A DNA stretch of 64,000 nucleotides. Source: Pseudomonas sp. Irchel s3f7 (GTDB taxonomy: Bacteria > Pseudomonadota > Gammaproteobacteria > Pseudomonadales > Pseudomonadaceae). Positions 52,508 through 61,680 of the stretch are shown here, piece by piece (positions within the stretch are counted from its first letter, which is position 1; the number at the start of each line of letters is the position of its first letter). The notes beneath the pieces were generated by a model. The model saw only the letters and a program-made list of their open reading frames with translations, was not told the DNA's origin and searched no databases. The stretch spans positions 75,197-139,196 of the forward strand of contig NZ_FYDO01000014.1 in NCBI RefSeq assembly GCF_900187615.1, given 5' to 3'. Made by a program: the position numbers and the translations under genes.

Positions 52508-52535
52508 AAGGCCGCTGAGCAATCAGCGGCCTTTT
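52508..52535 (+). terminator. hairpin between kdgD and the dehydrogenase gene
   Basis: AAGGCCGCTGA and TCAGCGGCCTT pair around GCAA and are followed by TTG. It may reduce, but need not stop, transcription into the next gene. Confidence 0.7.
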
Positions 52536-52552
52536 GCGTGAGGAGATCTCAA

Positions 52553-53998
52553 GTGGCAGATGCAAAGCGTTTTGATAACTACATCAACGGCGAATGGGTT
52601 GCCGGTGGCGATTATTCGACCAACATCAACCCGTCCGAACTGAGCGATGCCATCGGCGATTACGCCAAGGCTGACCTGACTCAAGTCCACGCCGCCATCG
52701 ACGCCGCCCGCGCCGCGTTCCCGGCCTGGTCCACGTCCGGCATTCAGGCACGTCACGATTCTCTCGATAAAGTCGGTACCGAAATCCTCGCCCGGCGCGA
52801 AGAGCTCGGCAACCTGCTGGCCCGGGAAGAGGGCAAGACCCTGCCTGAGGCCATCGGCGAAGTGACTCGCGCCGGTAACATCTTCAAGTTCTTCGCCGGT
52901 GAATGTCTGCGCTTGTCCGGCGACTACTTGCCGTCGGTGCGTCCGGGCGTCAACGTTGAAGTCACTCGCGAAGCCTTGGGCGTGGTCGGTCTGATCACCC
53001 CGTGGAACTTCCCGATTGCCATTCCGGCGTGGAAAATCGCCCCGGCCCTGGCCTACGGCAACTGCGTCGTGCTCAAGCCTGCTGACCTGGTTCCGGGTTG
53101 CGCCTGGGCGCTGGCCGAAATCATCTCCCGCGCAGGCTTCCCGGCCGGTGTGTTCAACCTGGTGATGGGCAGCGGTCGCGTGGTGGGCGATGCACTGGTC
53201 CACAGCCCGAAAGTCGACGGCATCAGCTTCACCGGTTCCGTGGGCGTCGGTCGTCAGATCGCGGTCAGCTGCGTATCGCGCCAAGCCAAGGTCCAGTTGG
53301 AAATGGGCGGCAAGAACCCGCAGATCATTCTCGACGACGCCGACCTCAAGCAAGCGGTCGAGCTGTCGGTGCAGAGCGCGTTCTACTCCACTGGCCAGCG
53401 TTGCACGGCCTCGAGCCGCTTTATCGTCACCGCTGGCATCCACGACCAGTTCGTCGAAGCCATGGCCGAGCGCATGAAGTCGATCAAAGTCGGCCACGCA
53501 CTGAAAGCCGGCACCGACATCGGCCCGGTGGTCTCGCAAGCCCAGCTTGAACAGGACATGAAGTACATCGACATCGGCCAATCCGAAGGTGCGCGTCTGG
53601 TCAGCGGCGGTGGTCTGGTGACGTGCGACACCGAGGGTTACTTCCTCGCGCCAACGCTGTTTGCCGACAGCGAAGCGTCGATGCGCATCAGCCGTGAAGA
53701 GATCTTCGGCCCAGTGGCCAACATCGTCCGTGTGGCTGATTACGAAGCTGCGCTGGCCATGGCCAACGACACCGAATTCGGTCTGTCGGCGGGCATTGCC
53801 ACCACGTCGCTGAAATACGCCAACCACTTCAAGCGCCACTCCCAGGCCGGGATGGTGATGGTCAACCTGCCGACCGCCGGTGTGGATTACCACGTTCCTT
53901 TCGGTGGGCGTAAAGGTTCATCCTATGGATCACGTGAGCAAGGTCGCTATGCGCAAGAGTTCTACACGGTCGTGAAGACCAGCTACATCGGTTCGTAA
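52553..53998 (+). CDS. 2,5-dioxopentanoate (2-oxoglutarate semialdehyde) dehydrogenase
   Basis: This 481-residue NAD(P)-dependent aldehyde dehydrogenase has the catalytic Cys284 in TGQRCTASSR, Glu250 in LEMGGKNP and cofactor-binding GSVGVG. VGLITPWNFPIAIPAWKIAPAL and the terminal PFGGRKGSSYGSREQG are also present. The GTG start at 52553, with GAGGAG upstream, is chosen over 52538 because it places the family start ADAKRFDNYING at the beginning. Its role in the pathway, the last step to 2-oxoglutarate, is inferred from the neighbours. Confidence 0.92.
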   Translation: MADAKRFDNYINGEWVAGGDYSTNINPSELSDAIGDYAKADLTQVHAAIDAARAAFPAWSTSGIQARHDSLDKVGTEILARREELGNLLAREEGKTLPEAIGEVTRAGNIFKFFAGECLRLSGDYLPSVRPGVNVEVTREALGVVGLITPWNFPIAIPAWKIAPALAYGNCVVLKPADLVPGCAWALAEIISRAGFPAGVFNLVMGSGRVVGDALVHSPKVDGISFTGSVGVGRQIAVSCVSRQAKVQLEMGGKNPQIILDDADLKQAVELSVQSAFYSTGQRCTASSRFIVTAGIHDQFVEAMAERMKSIKVGHALKAGTDIGPVVSQAQLEQDMKYIDIGQSEGARLVSGGGLVTCDTEGYFLAPTLFADSEASMRISREEIFGPVANIVRVADYEAALAMANDTEFGLSAGIATTSLKYANHFKRHSQAGMVMVNLPTAGVDYHVPFGGRKGSSYGSREQGRYAQEFYTVVKTSYIGS

Positions 53999-54009
53999 AC
54001 GCAATACCC

Positions 54010-54111
54010 CTGTAGGAGCGAGCTTGCTCGCGATGGTCTTGAGTACGCGGCGCTCAACCTGATGCCCCGCGTCATCGTTGACCACCATCGCGAGCAAGCT
54101 CGCTCCTACAG
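54010..54111. repeat. REP pair between the dehydrogenase gene and the MFS gene
   Basis: CTGTAGGAGCGAGCTTGCTCGCGAT and ATCGCGAGCAAGCTCGCTCCTACAG are perfect complements about 52 bases apart, inside a presumed operon. Confidence 0.88.
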
Positions 54112-54166
54112 GGGAGAAACAACAGATTCACCCGCGCATAAAAATAATCAGTGGGAGTACATCTAC

Positions 54167-55537
54167 ATGCAATCGACCCAGAAGCCGACTCACGTCCGCT
54201 ATTTGATTCTGCTCATGCTTTTCATCGTGACCACGATCAACTACGCCGACCGGGCTACCATCGCAATCGCCGGCTCCAGCCTGCAAAAAGACCTCGGCAT
54301 TGACGCGGTCACCCTCGGCTATATCTTCTCCGCATTCGGTTGGGCCTATGTGGCCGGGCAAATCCCCGGTGGCTGGCTGCTGGACCGTTTCGGTTCGAAA
54401 AAAATCTACGCACTGAGCATCTTCACCTGGTCGCTGTTCACCGTGCTGCAGGGTTATGTCGGCGAGTTCGGCATGTCCACCGCAGTGGTTGCGCTGTTCA
54501 TGCTGCGCTTTTTGGTGGGCCTGGCTGAAGCGCCATCCTTCCCCGGCAACGCACGCATCGTGGCCGCCTGGTTCCCGACCGCTGAACGCGGCACCGCCTC
54601 GGCGATTTTCAACTCGGCGCAATACTTTGCCACCGTGTTGTTTGCACCGCTGATGGGCTGGATCGTCTACAGCTTCGGCTGGCAGCACGTGTTCATCGTC
54701 ATGGGCGTGATCGGCATCATCTTCTCCGGGATCTGGCTGAAAGTGATCTACAGCCCGCGCCAGCACCCGCTGATCAACGAGGCCGAGTTCAAGCACATCG
54801 CCGACAACGGCGGCATGGTCGACATGGACCAGGACAAGGGCAAAGGCAAAAAGGGCGACGGTCCGAAGTGGGACTACATACGCCAACTGTTGACCAACCG
54901 CATGATGCTCGGCGTGTATCTGGGCCAGTACTGCATCAACGGCATCACCTACTTCTTCCTGACCTGGTTCCCGGTGTACCTGGTGCAGGAGCGCGGCATG
55001 ACCATCCTCAAGGCCGGTTTCATCGCGTCCTTGCCGGCGATCTGCGGCTTCATTGGTGGTGTACTCGGCGGGGTGATTTCCGATTACCTGCTGCGTAAAG
55101 GTCATTCCCTGACCTTCGCCCGCAAGGCGCCGATTATCGCTGGCCTGTTGGTTTCCAGCAGCATCGTGGCGTGCAACTACGTGGACGTTGAATGGATGGT
55201 CGTCGGCTTCATGGCCCTGGCATTCTTCGGCAAAGGCGTGGGCGCATTGGGCTGGGCGGTGGTGTCCGACACCTCGCCGAAGCAGATCGCCGGTCTCAGC
55301 GGTGGCTTGTTCAACACCTTCGGCAACATTGCTTCGATCACCACGCCAATCGTGATCGGCTACATCATCAGCTCCACCGGTTCGTTCAAATGGGCGCTGG
55401 TGTTTGTTGGTTGCAACGCACTGGTCGCGGTGTTCAGCTATCTGGTGATCGTGGGCCCGATCAAACGTGTGGTGCTCAAAGAGCCGCCTGCGAACGGTAC
55501 TGAAGCCCCTGGCAAATTGTCTCAAGCGCATTCCTGA
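54167..55537 (+). CDS. MFS sugar-diacid transporter (GudP/GarP type)
   Basis: The 456-residue inner-membrane symporter has twelve hydrophobic segments. The anion:cation symporter signatures are [23 protein letters not shown] near the start, [20 protein letters not shown] and [24 protein letters not shown] hydrophilic central loop is rich in Lys/Gly ([12 protein letters not shown]). It most likely imports galactarate and glucarate. The start at 54167 follows a weak GGGAG site. The garD gene starts 11 bases later. Confidence 0.9.
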   Translation: MQSTQKPTHVRYLILLMLFIVTTINYADRATIAIAGSSLQKDLGIDAVTLGYIFSAFGWAYVAGQIPGGWLLDRFGSKKIYALSIFTWSLFTVLQGYVGEFGMSTAVVALFMLRFLVGLAEAPSFPGNARIVAAWFPTAERGTASAIFNSAQYFATVLFAPLMGWIVYSFGWQHVFIVMGVIGIIFSGIWLKVIYSPRQHPLINEAEFKHIADNGGMVDMDQDKGKGKKGDGPKWDYIRQLLTNRMMLGVYLGQYCINGITYFFLTWFPVYLVQERGMTILKAGFIASLPAICGFIGGVLGGVISDYLLRKGHSLTFARKAPIIAGLLVSSSIVACNYVDVEWMVVGFMALAFFGKGVGALGWAVVSDTSPKQIAGLSGGLFNTFGNIASITTPIVIGYIISSTGSFKWALVFVGCNALVAVFSYLVIVGPIKRVVLKEPPANGTEAPGKLSQAHS

Positions 55538-55548
55538 GGAGCGGCGTC

Positions 55549-57102
55549 ATGCAGTTGATTGAACATTCCGATTCGCCGCGCTACATCCGTCTGCACGAGC
55601 GGGACAACGTGGTGATCGTGGTCAATGATCAGGGTGTACCGGCCGGCACCGAGTTTGCCGATGGCCTGGTTACCGTGGACTTCGTGCCGCAGAGCCATAA
55701 GGTCACTCTGGAAGACATTCCCTCGGGTGGCCAGGTGATTCGTTACGGCCAGGTCATTGGCTACGCCTTGCAGCCGATTCCGCGCGGCAGTTGGGTCAAG
55801 GAAGATCAACTGCGCATGCCGACCGCGCCACCGCTGGACAGCCTGCCGCTGTCCACCGAAGTGCCGGCCGCGCAGGCACCGCTGGAAGGGTTTACTTTCG
55901 AGGGTTATCGCAACGCCGACGGCACCGTCGGCACGCGTAACATCCTCGGTATCACCACCACGGTTCAGTGCGTAACGGGTGTGCTAGACCATGCGGTAAA
56001 ACGCATCAAGGACGAGTTGCTGCCCAAGTATCCGCACGTCGATGACGTGGTGGCGCTGACCCACAGTTACGGCTGTGGCGTGGCCATCACAGCCACCGAC
56101 GCCTACATCCCGATTCGTACCGTGCGCAACCTGGCGCGCAACCCGAACCTGGGTGGCGAAGCCTTGGTGATCAGCCTGGGTTGCGAGAAATTGCAGGCCG
56201 GGCAGGTGATGCACGAGAACGACAGTTCGGTGGATCTCAGCGAGCCGTGGTTGTATCGGCTACAGGATTCCAGTCACGGCTTCACCGAGATGATCGAGCA
56301 GATCATGGAGCTGGCCGAGACGCGTTTGAAGAAGCTCGATCAGCGCCGCCGGGAAACCGTGCCGGCGTCCGAGCTGATTCTTGGCATGCAGTGCGGCGGC
56401 AGTGATGCGTTTTCCGGCATCACCGCTAACCCCGCATTGGGCTATGCCTCGGACTTGTTGCTGCGGGCTGGCGCGACGGTGATGTTTTCCGAAGTCACCG
56501 AAGTGCGCGATGCGATTTATCTGCTGACTTCTCGGGCGCAAACCAAGGAAGTCGCGCAGGAACTGGTGCGCGAAATGGACTGGTACGACCGTTACCTGGC
56601 CAAGGGCGAGGCGGACCGCAGCGCCAACACTACGCCGGGCAACAAGAAGGGCGGGTTGTCGAACATTGTCGAGAAGTCCCTGGGGTCGATCGTCAAGTCC
56701 GGCAGCAGCGCGATCACTGGCGTGCTTGGCCCTGGCGAGCGCTTCAAGGAAAAAGGCCTGATCTTCTGCGCGACCCCGGCCAGTGACTTTGTCTGCGGGA
56801 CGTTGCAGCTGGCGGCAGGGATGAACCTGCACGTGTTCACGACCGGTCGTGGTACGCCGTACGGTTTGGCGATGGCGCCGGTGGTGAAGGTCTCGACCCG
56901 GACGGAACTGGCCCAGCGCTGGCCGGACCTGATCGACATTGACGCCGGACGGATCGCTACTGGACGCGCTTCCATCGAAGACCTCGGTTGGGAGTTGTTC
57001 CACTACTATCTGGACGTGGCCAGCGGCAAGAAGCAGACGTGGGCGGAGCAGCACAAACTGCATAACGACATCACCTTGTTCAACCCGGCGCCGATCACGT
57101 AA
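55549..57102 (+). CDS. garD: galactarate dehydratase
   Basis: GarD removes water from galactarate to give 5-keto-4-deoxyglucarate, the KdgD substrate. The 517 residues hold an N-terminal SAF-like domain (about 1-90, [30 protein letters not shown]). The UxaA/GarD catalytic region follows, with [59 protein letters not shown] and [19 protein letters not shown]. It ends the cluster. No glucarate dehydratase (gudD) follows. Confidence 0.94.
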   Translation: MQLIEHSDSPRYIRLHERDNVVIVVNDQGVPAGTEFADGLVTVDFVPQSHKVTLEDIPSGGQVIRYGQVIGYALQPIPRGSWVKEDQLRMPTAPPLDSLPLSTEVPAAQAPLEGFTFEGYRNADGTVGTRNILGITTTVQCVTGVLDHAVKRIKDELLPKYPHVDDVVALTHSYGCGVAITATDAYIPIRTVRNLARNPNLGGEALVISLGCEKLQAGQVMHENDSSVDLSEPWLYRLQDSSHGFTEMIEQIMELAETRLKKLDQRRRETVPASELILGMQCGGSDAFSGITANPALGYASDLLLRAGATVMFSEVTEVRDAIYLLTSRAQTKEVAQELVREMDWYDRYLAKGEADRSANTTPGNKKGGLSNIVEKSLGSIVKSGSSAITGVLGPGERFKEKGLIFCATPASDFVCGTLQLAAGMNLHVFTTGRGTPYGLAMAPVVKVSTRTELAQRWPDLIDIDAGRIATGRASIEDLGWELFHYYLDVASGKKQTWAEQHKLHNDITLFNPAPIT

Positions 57103-57116
57103 GACCGCGTCGCCTG

Positions 57117-57182
57117 CATCGCTGGCAAGCCAGCTCCTACAAGGATTGCGCTGAACCTTTAGGAGCTGGCTTGCCAGCGATA
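57117..57182. repeat. outward-facing inverted repeat after garD
   Basis: ATCGCTGGCAAGCCAGCTCCTA and TAGGAGCTGGCTTGCCAGCGAT are perfect complements only about 20 bases apart. They could act as terminator-like structure for garD. Confidence 0.85.
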
Positions 57183-57258
57183 GCGATCTACCAGACGCCA
57201 ACGTCTGCGGTGGCTTATCATTAGCCACCTAACGACGCCCACCAAGGTTACCCCCGGC

Positions 57259-58200
57259 ATGCTGGCAATTTTCCTCGAAACCCTGAACATCACCGCACCG
57301 GTGTTCGCCATGCTGTTTCTGGGGGTGTTGCTCAAGCGCGTCGGCTGGATCAATGACAACTTCATCCACACCGCGTCGGCCCTGGTGTTCAACGTCACCA
57401 TGCCGGCGTTGCTGTTTCTGGGCATCCTGCATGCCGACCTGCACGCCGCACTGCAACCGGCGCTGCTGATCTACTTCTCCCTCGCGACCCTGGTGTGTTT
57501 TGCCATTGCCTGGGGGTGGGCGATCTTCAAGTGCCCGCGTGAAGACCGGGGGATTTACACCCAGGGCGCGTTTCGCGGCAACAACGGCGTCATTGGCCTC
57601 GCGCTGGCCGCGAGCATGTATGGCGACTACGGGATTTCCCTTGGGGCGATTCTCGCGGCGCTGGTGATTCTGTTCTACAACACGCTGTCGACCATTGTGC
57701 TGGCGGTGTACAGCCCGGTGATCAAGTCCGATCCGTGGAGCATCTGCAAAAGCGTGTTCAGCAATCCGTTGATCATCAGCGTGATTGCGGCGGCGCCATT
57801 TGCCTATTTCAAGATCGGGTTGCCGGGTTGGCTGGAAACTTCCGGACAGTATCTGGCGCAAACCACGTTGCCGTTGGCGCTGATCTGCATCGGCGGTACG
57901 TTGTCGCTGGCGGCGCTGCGCAAGAGCGGCAACATGGCGCTGAGTTCGAGTCTGGTGAAGATGATCGGCCTGCCGGTACTGGCGACCCTGGGTGCCTGGT
58001 TGTGGGGCTTTCGTGGCGCGGAGTTGGGGATTTTGTTTTTGTACTTCGGCAGCCCGACCGCAGCGGCCAGTTTTGTCATGGCCCGGGCGGCTAATGGCAA
58101 CCATGAGCTGGCGGCGGCGATTATCGTGATCACCACGTTGATGGCGGCGGTCACCACCAATCTCGGGATCTTCGTTTTGCAGTGGGGTGGGTGGATCTAA
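57259..58200 (+). CDS. AEC-family (auxin efflux carrier-type) transporter
   Basis: The 313-residue inner-membrane protein has about ten hydrophobic segments in two halves. It has the AEC-family features NITAPVFAMLFLGVLLKRVGWI, GAFRGNNGVIGLALA and LPLALICIGGTLS. Bacterial members move small organic acids such as malate or malonate. Substrate here is unknown; the neighbouring galactarate cluster makes a dicarboxylate possible, but it has its own spacing and may be independent. Confidence 0.88.
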   Translation: MLAIFLETLNITAPVFAMLFLGVLLKRVGWINDNFIHTASALVFNVTMPALLFLGILHADLHAALQPALLIYFSLATLVCFAIAWGWAIFKCPREDRGIYTQGAFRGNNGVIGLALAASMYGDYGISLGAILAALVILFYNTLSTIVLAVYSPVIKSDPWSICKSVFSNPLIISVIAAAPFAYFKIGLPGWLETSGQYLAQTTLPLALICIGGTLSLAALRKSGNMALSSSLVKMIGLPVLATLGAWLWGFRGAELGILFLYFGSPTAAASFVMARAANGNHELAAAIIVITTLMAAVTTNLGIFVLQWGGWI

Positions 58201-58210
58201 AGGCAAAGGT

Positions 58211-58261
58211 CAAAAGATCGCAGCCTGCGGTGTAGGCGCTGCCGCAGGCTGCGATCTTTTC
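58211..58261. terminator. bidirectional hairpin between the AEC gene and the decarboxylase-like gene
   Basis: AAAAGATCGCAGCCTGCGG and CCGCAGGCTGCGATCTTTT pair perfectly around TGTAGGCGCTG. It lies between convergent genes and shares its core with the repeat family at 30679. Confidence 0.85.
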
Positions 58262-58273
58262 AAAGCAACAAAA

Positions 58274-58654
58274 TTATTCCGGCTTCTGATAACTGTCGAT
58301 CACTTCCTGCGCTGCCCGAAACGCATCAATCGCCGCCGGCACACCGGCATACACCGCGCAATGCAGCAGGGCTTCACGAATCTCTTCCACTGTGCAGCCA
58401 TTGTTCAGCGCGCCGCGCACGTGACCTTTCAATTCCTGCGGGCACTTGAGTGCCGTCAGCGCGGCGAGGGTGATCAGGCTGCGGGTTTTCAGCGGCAGGC
58501 CTTCGCGATTCCACACACCGCCCCAGGCGTGTTCGTTGACGAAATCCTGCAGCGGCTGGGTGAATTCGGTGGCATTGCCCAGTGCGCGGTCGACAAAGGC
58601 GTCCCCCATTACTTGGCGACGCACTTCAACGCCGCTTTTTTTATTCTCGCTCAT
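58274..58654 (-). CDS. carboxymuconolactone decarboxylase family protein (PcaC-like)
   Basis: The 126-residue protein fits the family: GVEVRRQVMGDAFVDRAL, FVNEHAWGGVWNREGLPLKTRSLITLAALTAL, LKGHVRGALNNGCTVEEIREALLHCAVYAGVPAAIDAF. The last contains the usual catalytic-region Cys and His. PcaC removes CO2 from 4-carboxymuconolactone in protocatechuate breakdown. No other pca gene is near, so the true substrate is uncertain. It overlaps the antiporter gene by four bases (ATGA), implying coupled translation. Confidence 0.85.
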   Translation of the reverse strand: MSENKKSGVEVRRQVMGDAFVDRALGNATEFTQPLQDFVNEHAWGGVWNREGLPLKTRSLITLAALTALKCPQELKGHVRGALNNGCTVEEIREALLHCAVYAGVPAAIDAFRAAQEVIDSYQKPE

Positions 58655-59712
58655 GGCAATTCTCTCTTGTGGTGTTGGCGACGCCAGGCGCGCAGTGACG
58701 TGAACAGCAAATACGCCACCAGCGCCGGCAGGACGAAAAACAGCATCAGGTGTTCAAGCTTGCCCGCCAGCGGCATGCCGGTGGTGAACGACACCACGTG
58801 CAGTCCATATGCCAGGTACAAACCCAAAAACAGCAGGCCTTCGGCGCGGGTCACGCGGTAGCCGGTATAGAACAGCGGCAGGCAAAGCACGGCGACACCG
58901 AGCATCACTGGCAAGTCAAAATCCAGCGCGTTGGGCGACACCGACAGTGGCGACGGCGCCACCAGTACCGTAACGCCGAGCACCCCCAAGAGGTTGAACA
59001 GGTTGCTGCCGATAACGTTACCTACAGCGATGTCACGCTCGCCGCGAATCGCGGCGATCAGCGAGGTGGCCAGCTCGGGTAAGGATGTGCAGACGGCAAC
59101 GATAGTCAGACCGATGATCCGCTCTGAAAACCCCAGGTCAGTGGCGACCGCGACGGCCGCGCCCAGTAGCAGATGTCCTGCGTAAACCAGCATTGCCAAC
59201 CCGCTGACAATCATCAGCAAGCTGCTGATCCAAGGCGCCTGTGCCTTGTGGTCATGGCTTGAAACCGGGCGCGCTGAGTGTCGCGATTGGCGCAGCAACA
59301 GGCCGAGGTACAGCGCCAGCGCCATCAGCAATATCACGCCGTCCGTGCGGGTCAGTTCTTCGTTCCACGCCAGGACCGACACCAGCAAACTGGCACCGAT
59401 CATCAGCGGGATGTCCAGGCGCACCAGTTGCCGGGAAACCCGCAAGGGAATGATCAGCGCGGACAGTCCAAGAGTGACGAGGATGTTGAAAATGCTGCTG
59501 CCGATCACGCTGCCGACGGCGATGTCGGCGTTGTTCGTCAGGGTCGCTTGCAGGCTCACCGCCATCTGCGGTGCGCTGCTGCCGAGGGCGACGATGGTCA
59601 GGCCGATGATCAGGGGCCGGACATGCAGGCGCGCGGCCAGGCGCACGGCGGCGCGGACCATCAGTTCGGCGCCGACAATCAACAGCAGCAGCCCGCTGAA
59701 CAGTTCGATCAC
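58651..59712 (-). CDS. Ca2+/Na+ antiporter family protein (YrbG-like)
   Basis: The 353-residue inner-membrane exchanger has about ten segments. Two inverted CaCA alpha-repeats are visible: GLTIVALGSSAPQMAVSLQATL...DIAVGSVIGSSIFNILVTLG and GLTIVAVCTSLPELATSLIAAI...DIAVGNVIGSNLFNLLGVLG. The first repeat has Gln where most family members have Glu (SAPQMAVS against SLPELATS), an ion-binding position. The start is GTG at 59712 with no strong ribosome binding site. Confidence 0.9.
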   Translation of the reverse strand: MIELFSGLLLLIVGAELMVRAAVRLAARLHVRPLIIGLTIVALGSSAPQMAVSLQATLTNNADIAVGSVIGSSIFNILVTLGLSALIIPLRVSRQLVRLDIPLMIGASLLVSVLAWNEELTRTDGVILLMALALYLGLLLRQSRHSARPVSSHDHKAQAPWISSLLMIVSGLAMLVYAGHLLLGAAVAVATDLGFSERIIGLTIVAVCTSLPELATSLIAAIRGERDIAVGNVIGSNLFNLLGVLGVTVLVAPSPLSVSPNALDFDLPVMLGVAVLCLPLFYTGYRVTRAEGLLFLGLYLAYGLHVVSFTTGMPLAGKLEHLMLFFVLPALVAYLLFTSLRAWRRQHHKRELP

Positions 59713-59762
59713 ACTGATCAGGGGTAAATCGGCTAATCCGAAAATGGTCGGGACTCCATCCG

Positions 59763-60137
59763 TCAGTCGTCGAGGACTTGCACGCGAACCTTCGCAGTGC
59801 CGCTGCGCAGCATGCCCAGGCGCTCGGCGGCTTCCCGGGACAGGTCGATCAGGCGGCCACGGGTGTGCGGCCCGCGATCATTGATGCGTACCACGCAGGA
59901 TTTGTCGTTATTCAGATTGGTGACCTTCACCCGTGTACCAAAGGGTAGCTGGCGATGGGCGGCGGTCATGGAATTCATGTTGAAACGCTCGCCGTTGGCG
60001 GTGCGTTTGCCTTGGTGTTTGGCGCCGTAGTAAGAAGCCACACCGGTTTTGTCGTAGCCATGCGGATCGACGGTGTCGGTGCTGGCGCAACCGGCCAAGA
60101 AAGAGAGCAGGGCGCAAAGGCTGAGCAGATGCTTCAT
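59763..60137 (-). CDS. RlpA-like double-psi beta-barrel lipoprotein
   Basis: The 124-residue lipoprotein has a signal peptide with lipobox LAGC (Cys about 17). The short double-psi beta-barrel domain carries GVASYYGAKHQGKRTANGERFNMNSMTAAHRQLPFGTRVKVTNLNN, CVVRINDRGPH and RGRLIDLSREAAERLGM. These include the Asp and His of lytic transglycosylases. It lacks the C-terminal SPOR domain of full RlpA. It corresponds to recalled PA4485, upstream of mreB and gat genes. Start chosen at 60137. Confidence 0.88.
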   Translation of the reverse strand: MKHLLSLCALLSFLAGCASTDTVDPHGYDKTGVASYYGAKHQGKRTANGERFNMNSMTAAHRQLPFGTRVKVTNLNNDKSCVVRINDRGPHTRGRLIDLSREAAERLGMLRSGTAKVRVQVLDD

Positions 60138-60158
60138 TGAAGGTTTCCCGAAAACAAA

Positions 60159-60215
60159 TGTGGGAGCCAGCAGGCTGGCTCCCACAAGGAGTGGAGCCAG
60201 ATTTGAAGGCTGGCT
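60159..60215. terminator. paired hairpins downstream of gatB
   Basis: TGTGGGAGCCAGC/GCTGGCTCCCACA is a perfect short hairpin, followed by GGAGCCAG/CTGGCTCC (about 60191-60215). They separate gatB from the RlpA-like gene on the same strand. Confidence 0.65.
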
Positions 60216-60224
60216 CCATTTTCA

Positions 60225-61670
60225 TCAGCCTTCGAGTTTGCTTTTCAGCAATTCGTTCACCTGTTGCGGGTTGGCCTTGCCTTTGGAGGCTTTCATGGCC
60301 TGGCCGACGAAGAAGCCGAACATCTTGCCGCGCTTGGCTTCGTCTGCCGCGCGGTATTGCTCGACTTGCTCGGCATTGGCCGCGAGCATTTCGTCCAGCA
60401 CCGCCGAGATGGCGCCGGTGTCGGTCACTTGCTTGAGGCCGCGCTTGTCGATGATCTCGTCCGCGCTGCCTTCGCCATTGGCCATCGCTTCAAACACCAC
60501 CTTGGCGATCTTGCCGGAGATGGTGTTGTCCTTGATGCGCAGCAGCATGCCGCCCAGAAGCTCGGCGGAAACCGGCGACTGTTCGATGTCCAGGCCTTGC
60601 TTGTTGAGCAGGCTGCCCAACTCGACCATCACCCAGTTCGCCGCCAGCTTGGCGTCGCCGCCGATGCTCGCGACTTTCTCGAAGTAATCGGCTTGTTCGC
60701 GGCTGGTGGCCAGCACGCTGGCGTCGTAGACCGACAGGCCGAACTGCTCCTGGAAGCGCTCGCGCTTCTGCGGTGGCAATTCCGGCAGGGTGGCGCGCAC
60801 GTCGTCGAGGAACGAGTTCTCGATCACGACGGGCAGCAGGTCCGGATCGGGGAAGTAACGGTAGTCGTTGGCCTCCTCTTTGCTGCGCATCGGACGGGTT
60901 TCGTCCTTGTTCGGATCGTACAGGCGAGTCTGCTGGATGACTTTGCCGCCGTCTTCGATCAGTTCGATCTGACGCTGGATTTCGCTGTTGATCGCCTTCT
61001 CGATGAAACGGAACGAGTTGACGTTCTTGATCTCGCAGCGGGTGCCGAACTCGACCTGGCCTTTCGGACGGATCGACACGTTGCAGTCGCAGCGCAGCGA
61101 ACCTTCGGCCATGTTGCCGTCGCAAATACCCAGGTAACGTACCAGCGCGTGGATGGTCTTGACGTAAGCCACGGCCTCCTTGGCGCTGCGCATGTCCGGC
61201 TCGGAAACGATTTCCAGCAGCGGCGTGCCGGCACGGTTCAGGTCGATGCCGGTGGCACCGTTGAACTCTTCGTGCAGGCTTTTACCGGCGTCTTCTTCCA
61301 GGTGCGCACGGGTAACGCCGACACGTTTGATCGTGCCGTCTTCCATGGCGATGTCCAGGTGGCCCTTGCCGACGATCGGCAATTCCATCTGGCTGATCTG
61401 GTAGCCCTTCGGCAGGTCCGGATAGAAGTAGTTTTTACGGGCGAACACGTTGTGTTGGCCGATCTCGGCGTCAATCGCCAGACCGAACATCACCGCCATG
61501 CGCACCGCTTCCTGGTTCAGCACCGGCAGCACGCCGGGCATGCCCAGGTCTACGAGGCTGGCCTGGGTGTTCGGCTCGGAACCGAACGTGGTGGAACTAC
61601 CGGAAAAAATTTTCGACCGGGTGGTGAGCTGGGTGTGAATCTCCAGCCCGATCACGACTTCCCATTGCAT
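60225..61670 (-). CDS. gatB: Asp/Glu-tRNA amidotransferase subunit B
   Basis: GatB is the tRNA-binding and kinase subunit that activates misacylated Asp-tRNA(Asn) or Glu-tRNA(Gln) for amidation. The 481 residues start at 61670 ([15 protein letters not shown]) and show the cradle domain: [67 protein letters not shown]-terminal YqeY-like tail ([12 protein letters not shown]) follows. It is the third gene of gatCAB. Confidence 0.97.
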   Translation of the reverse strand: MQWEVVIGLEIHTQLTTRSKIFSGSSTTFGSEPNTQASLVDLGMPGVLPVLNQEAVRMAVMFGLAIDAEIGQHNVFARKNYFYPDLPKGYQISQMELPIVGKGHLDIAMEDGTIKRVGVTRAHLEEDAGKSLHEEFNGATGIDLNRAGTPLLEIVSEPDMRSAKEAVAYVKTIHALVRYLGICDGNMAEGSLRCDCNVSIRPKGQVEFGTRCEIKNVNSFRFIEKAINSEIQRQIELIEDGGKVIQQTRLYDPNKDETRPMRSKEEANDYRYFPDPDLLPVVIENSFLDDVRATLPELPPQKRERFQEQFGLSVYDASVLATSREQADYFEKVASIGGDAKLAANWVMVELGSLLNKQGLDIEQSPVSAELLGGMLLRIKDNTISGKIAKVVFEAMANGEGSADEIIDKRGLKQVTDTGAISAVLDEMLAANAEQVEQYRAADEAKRGKMFGFFVGQAMKASKGKANPQQVNELLKSKLEG

Positions 61671-61680
61671 GTGTGTCTCC

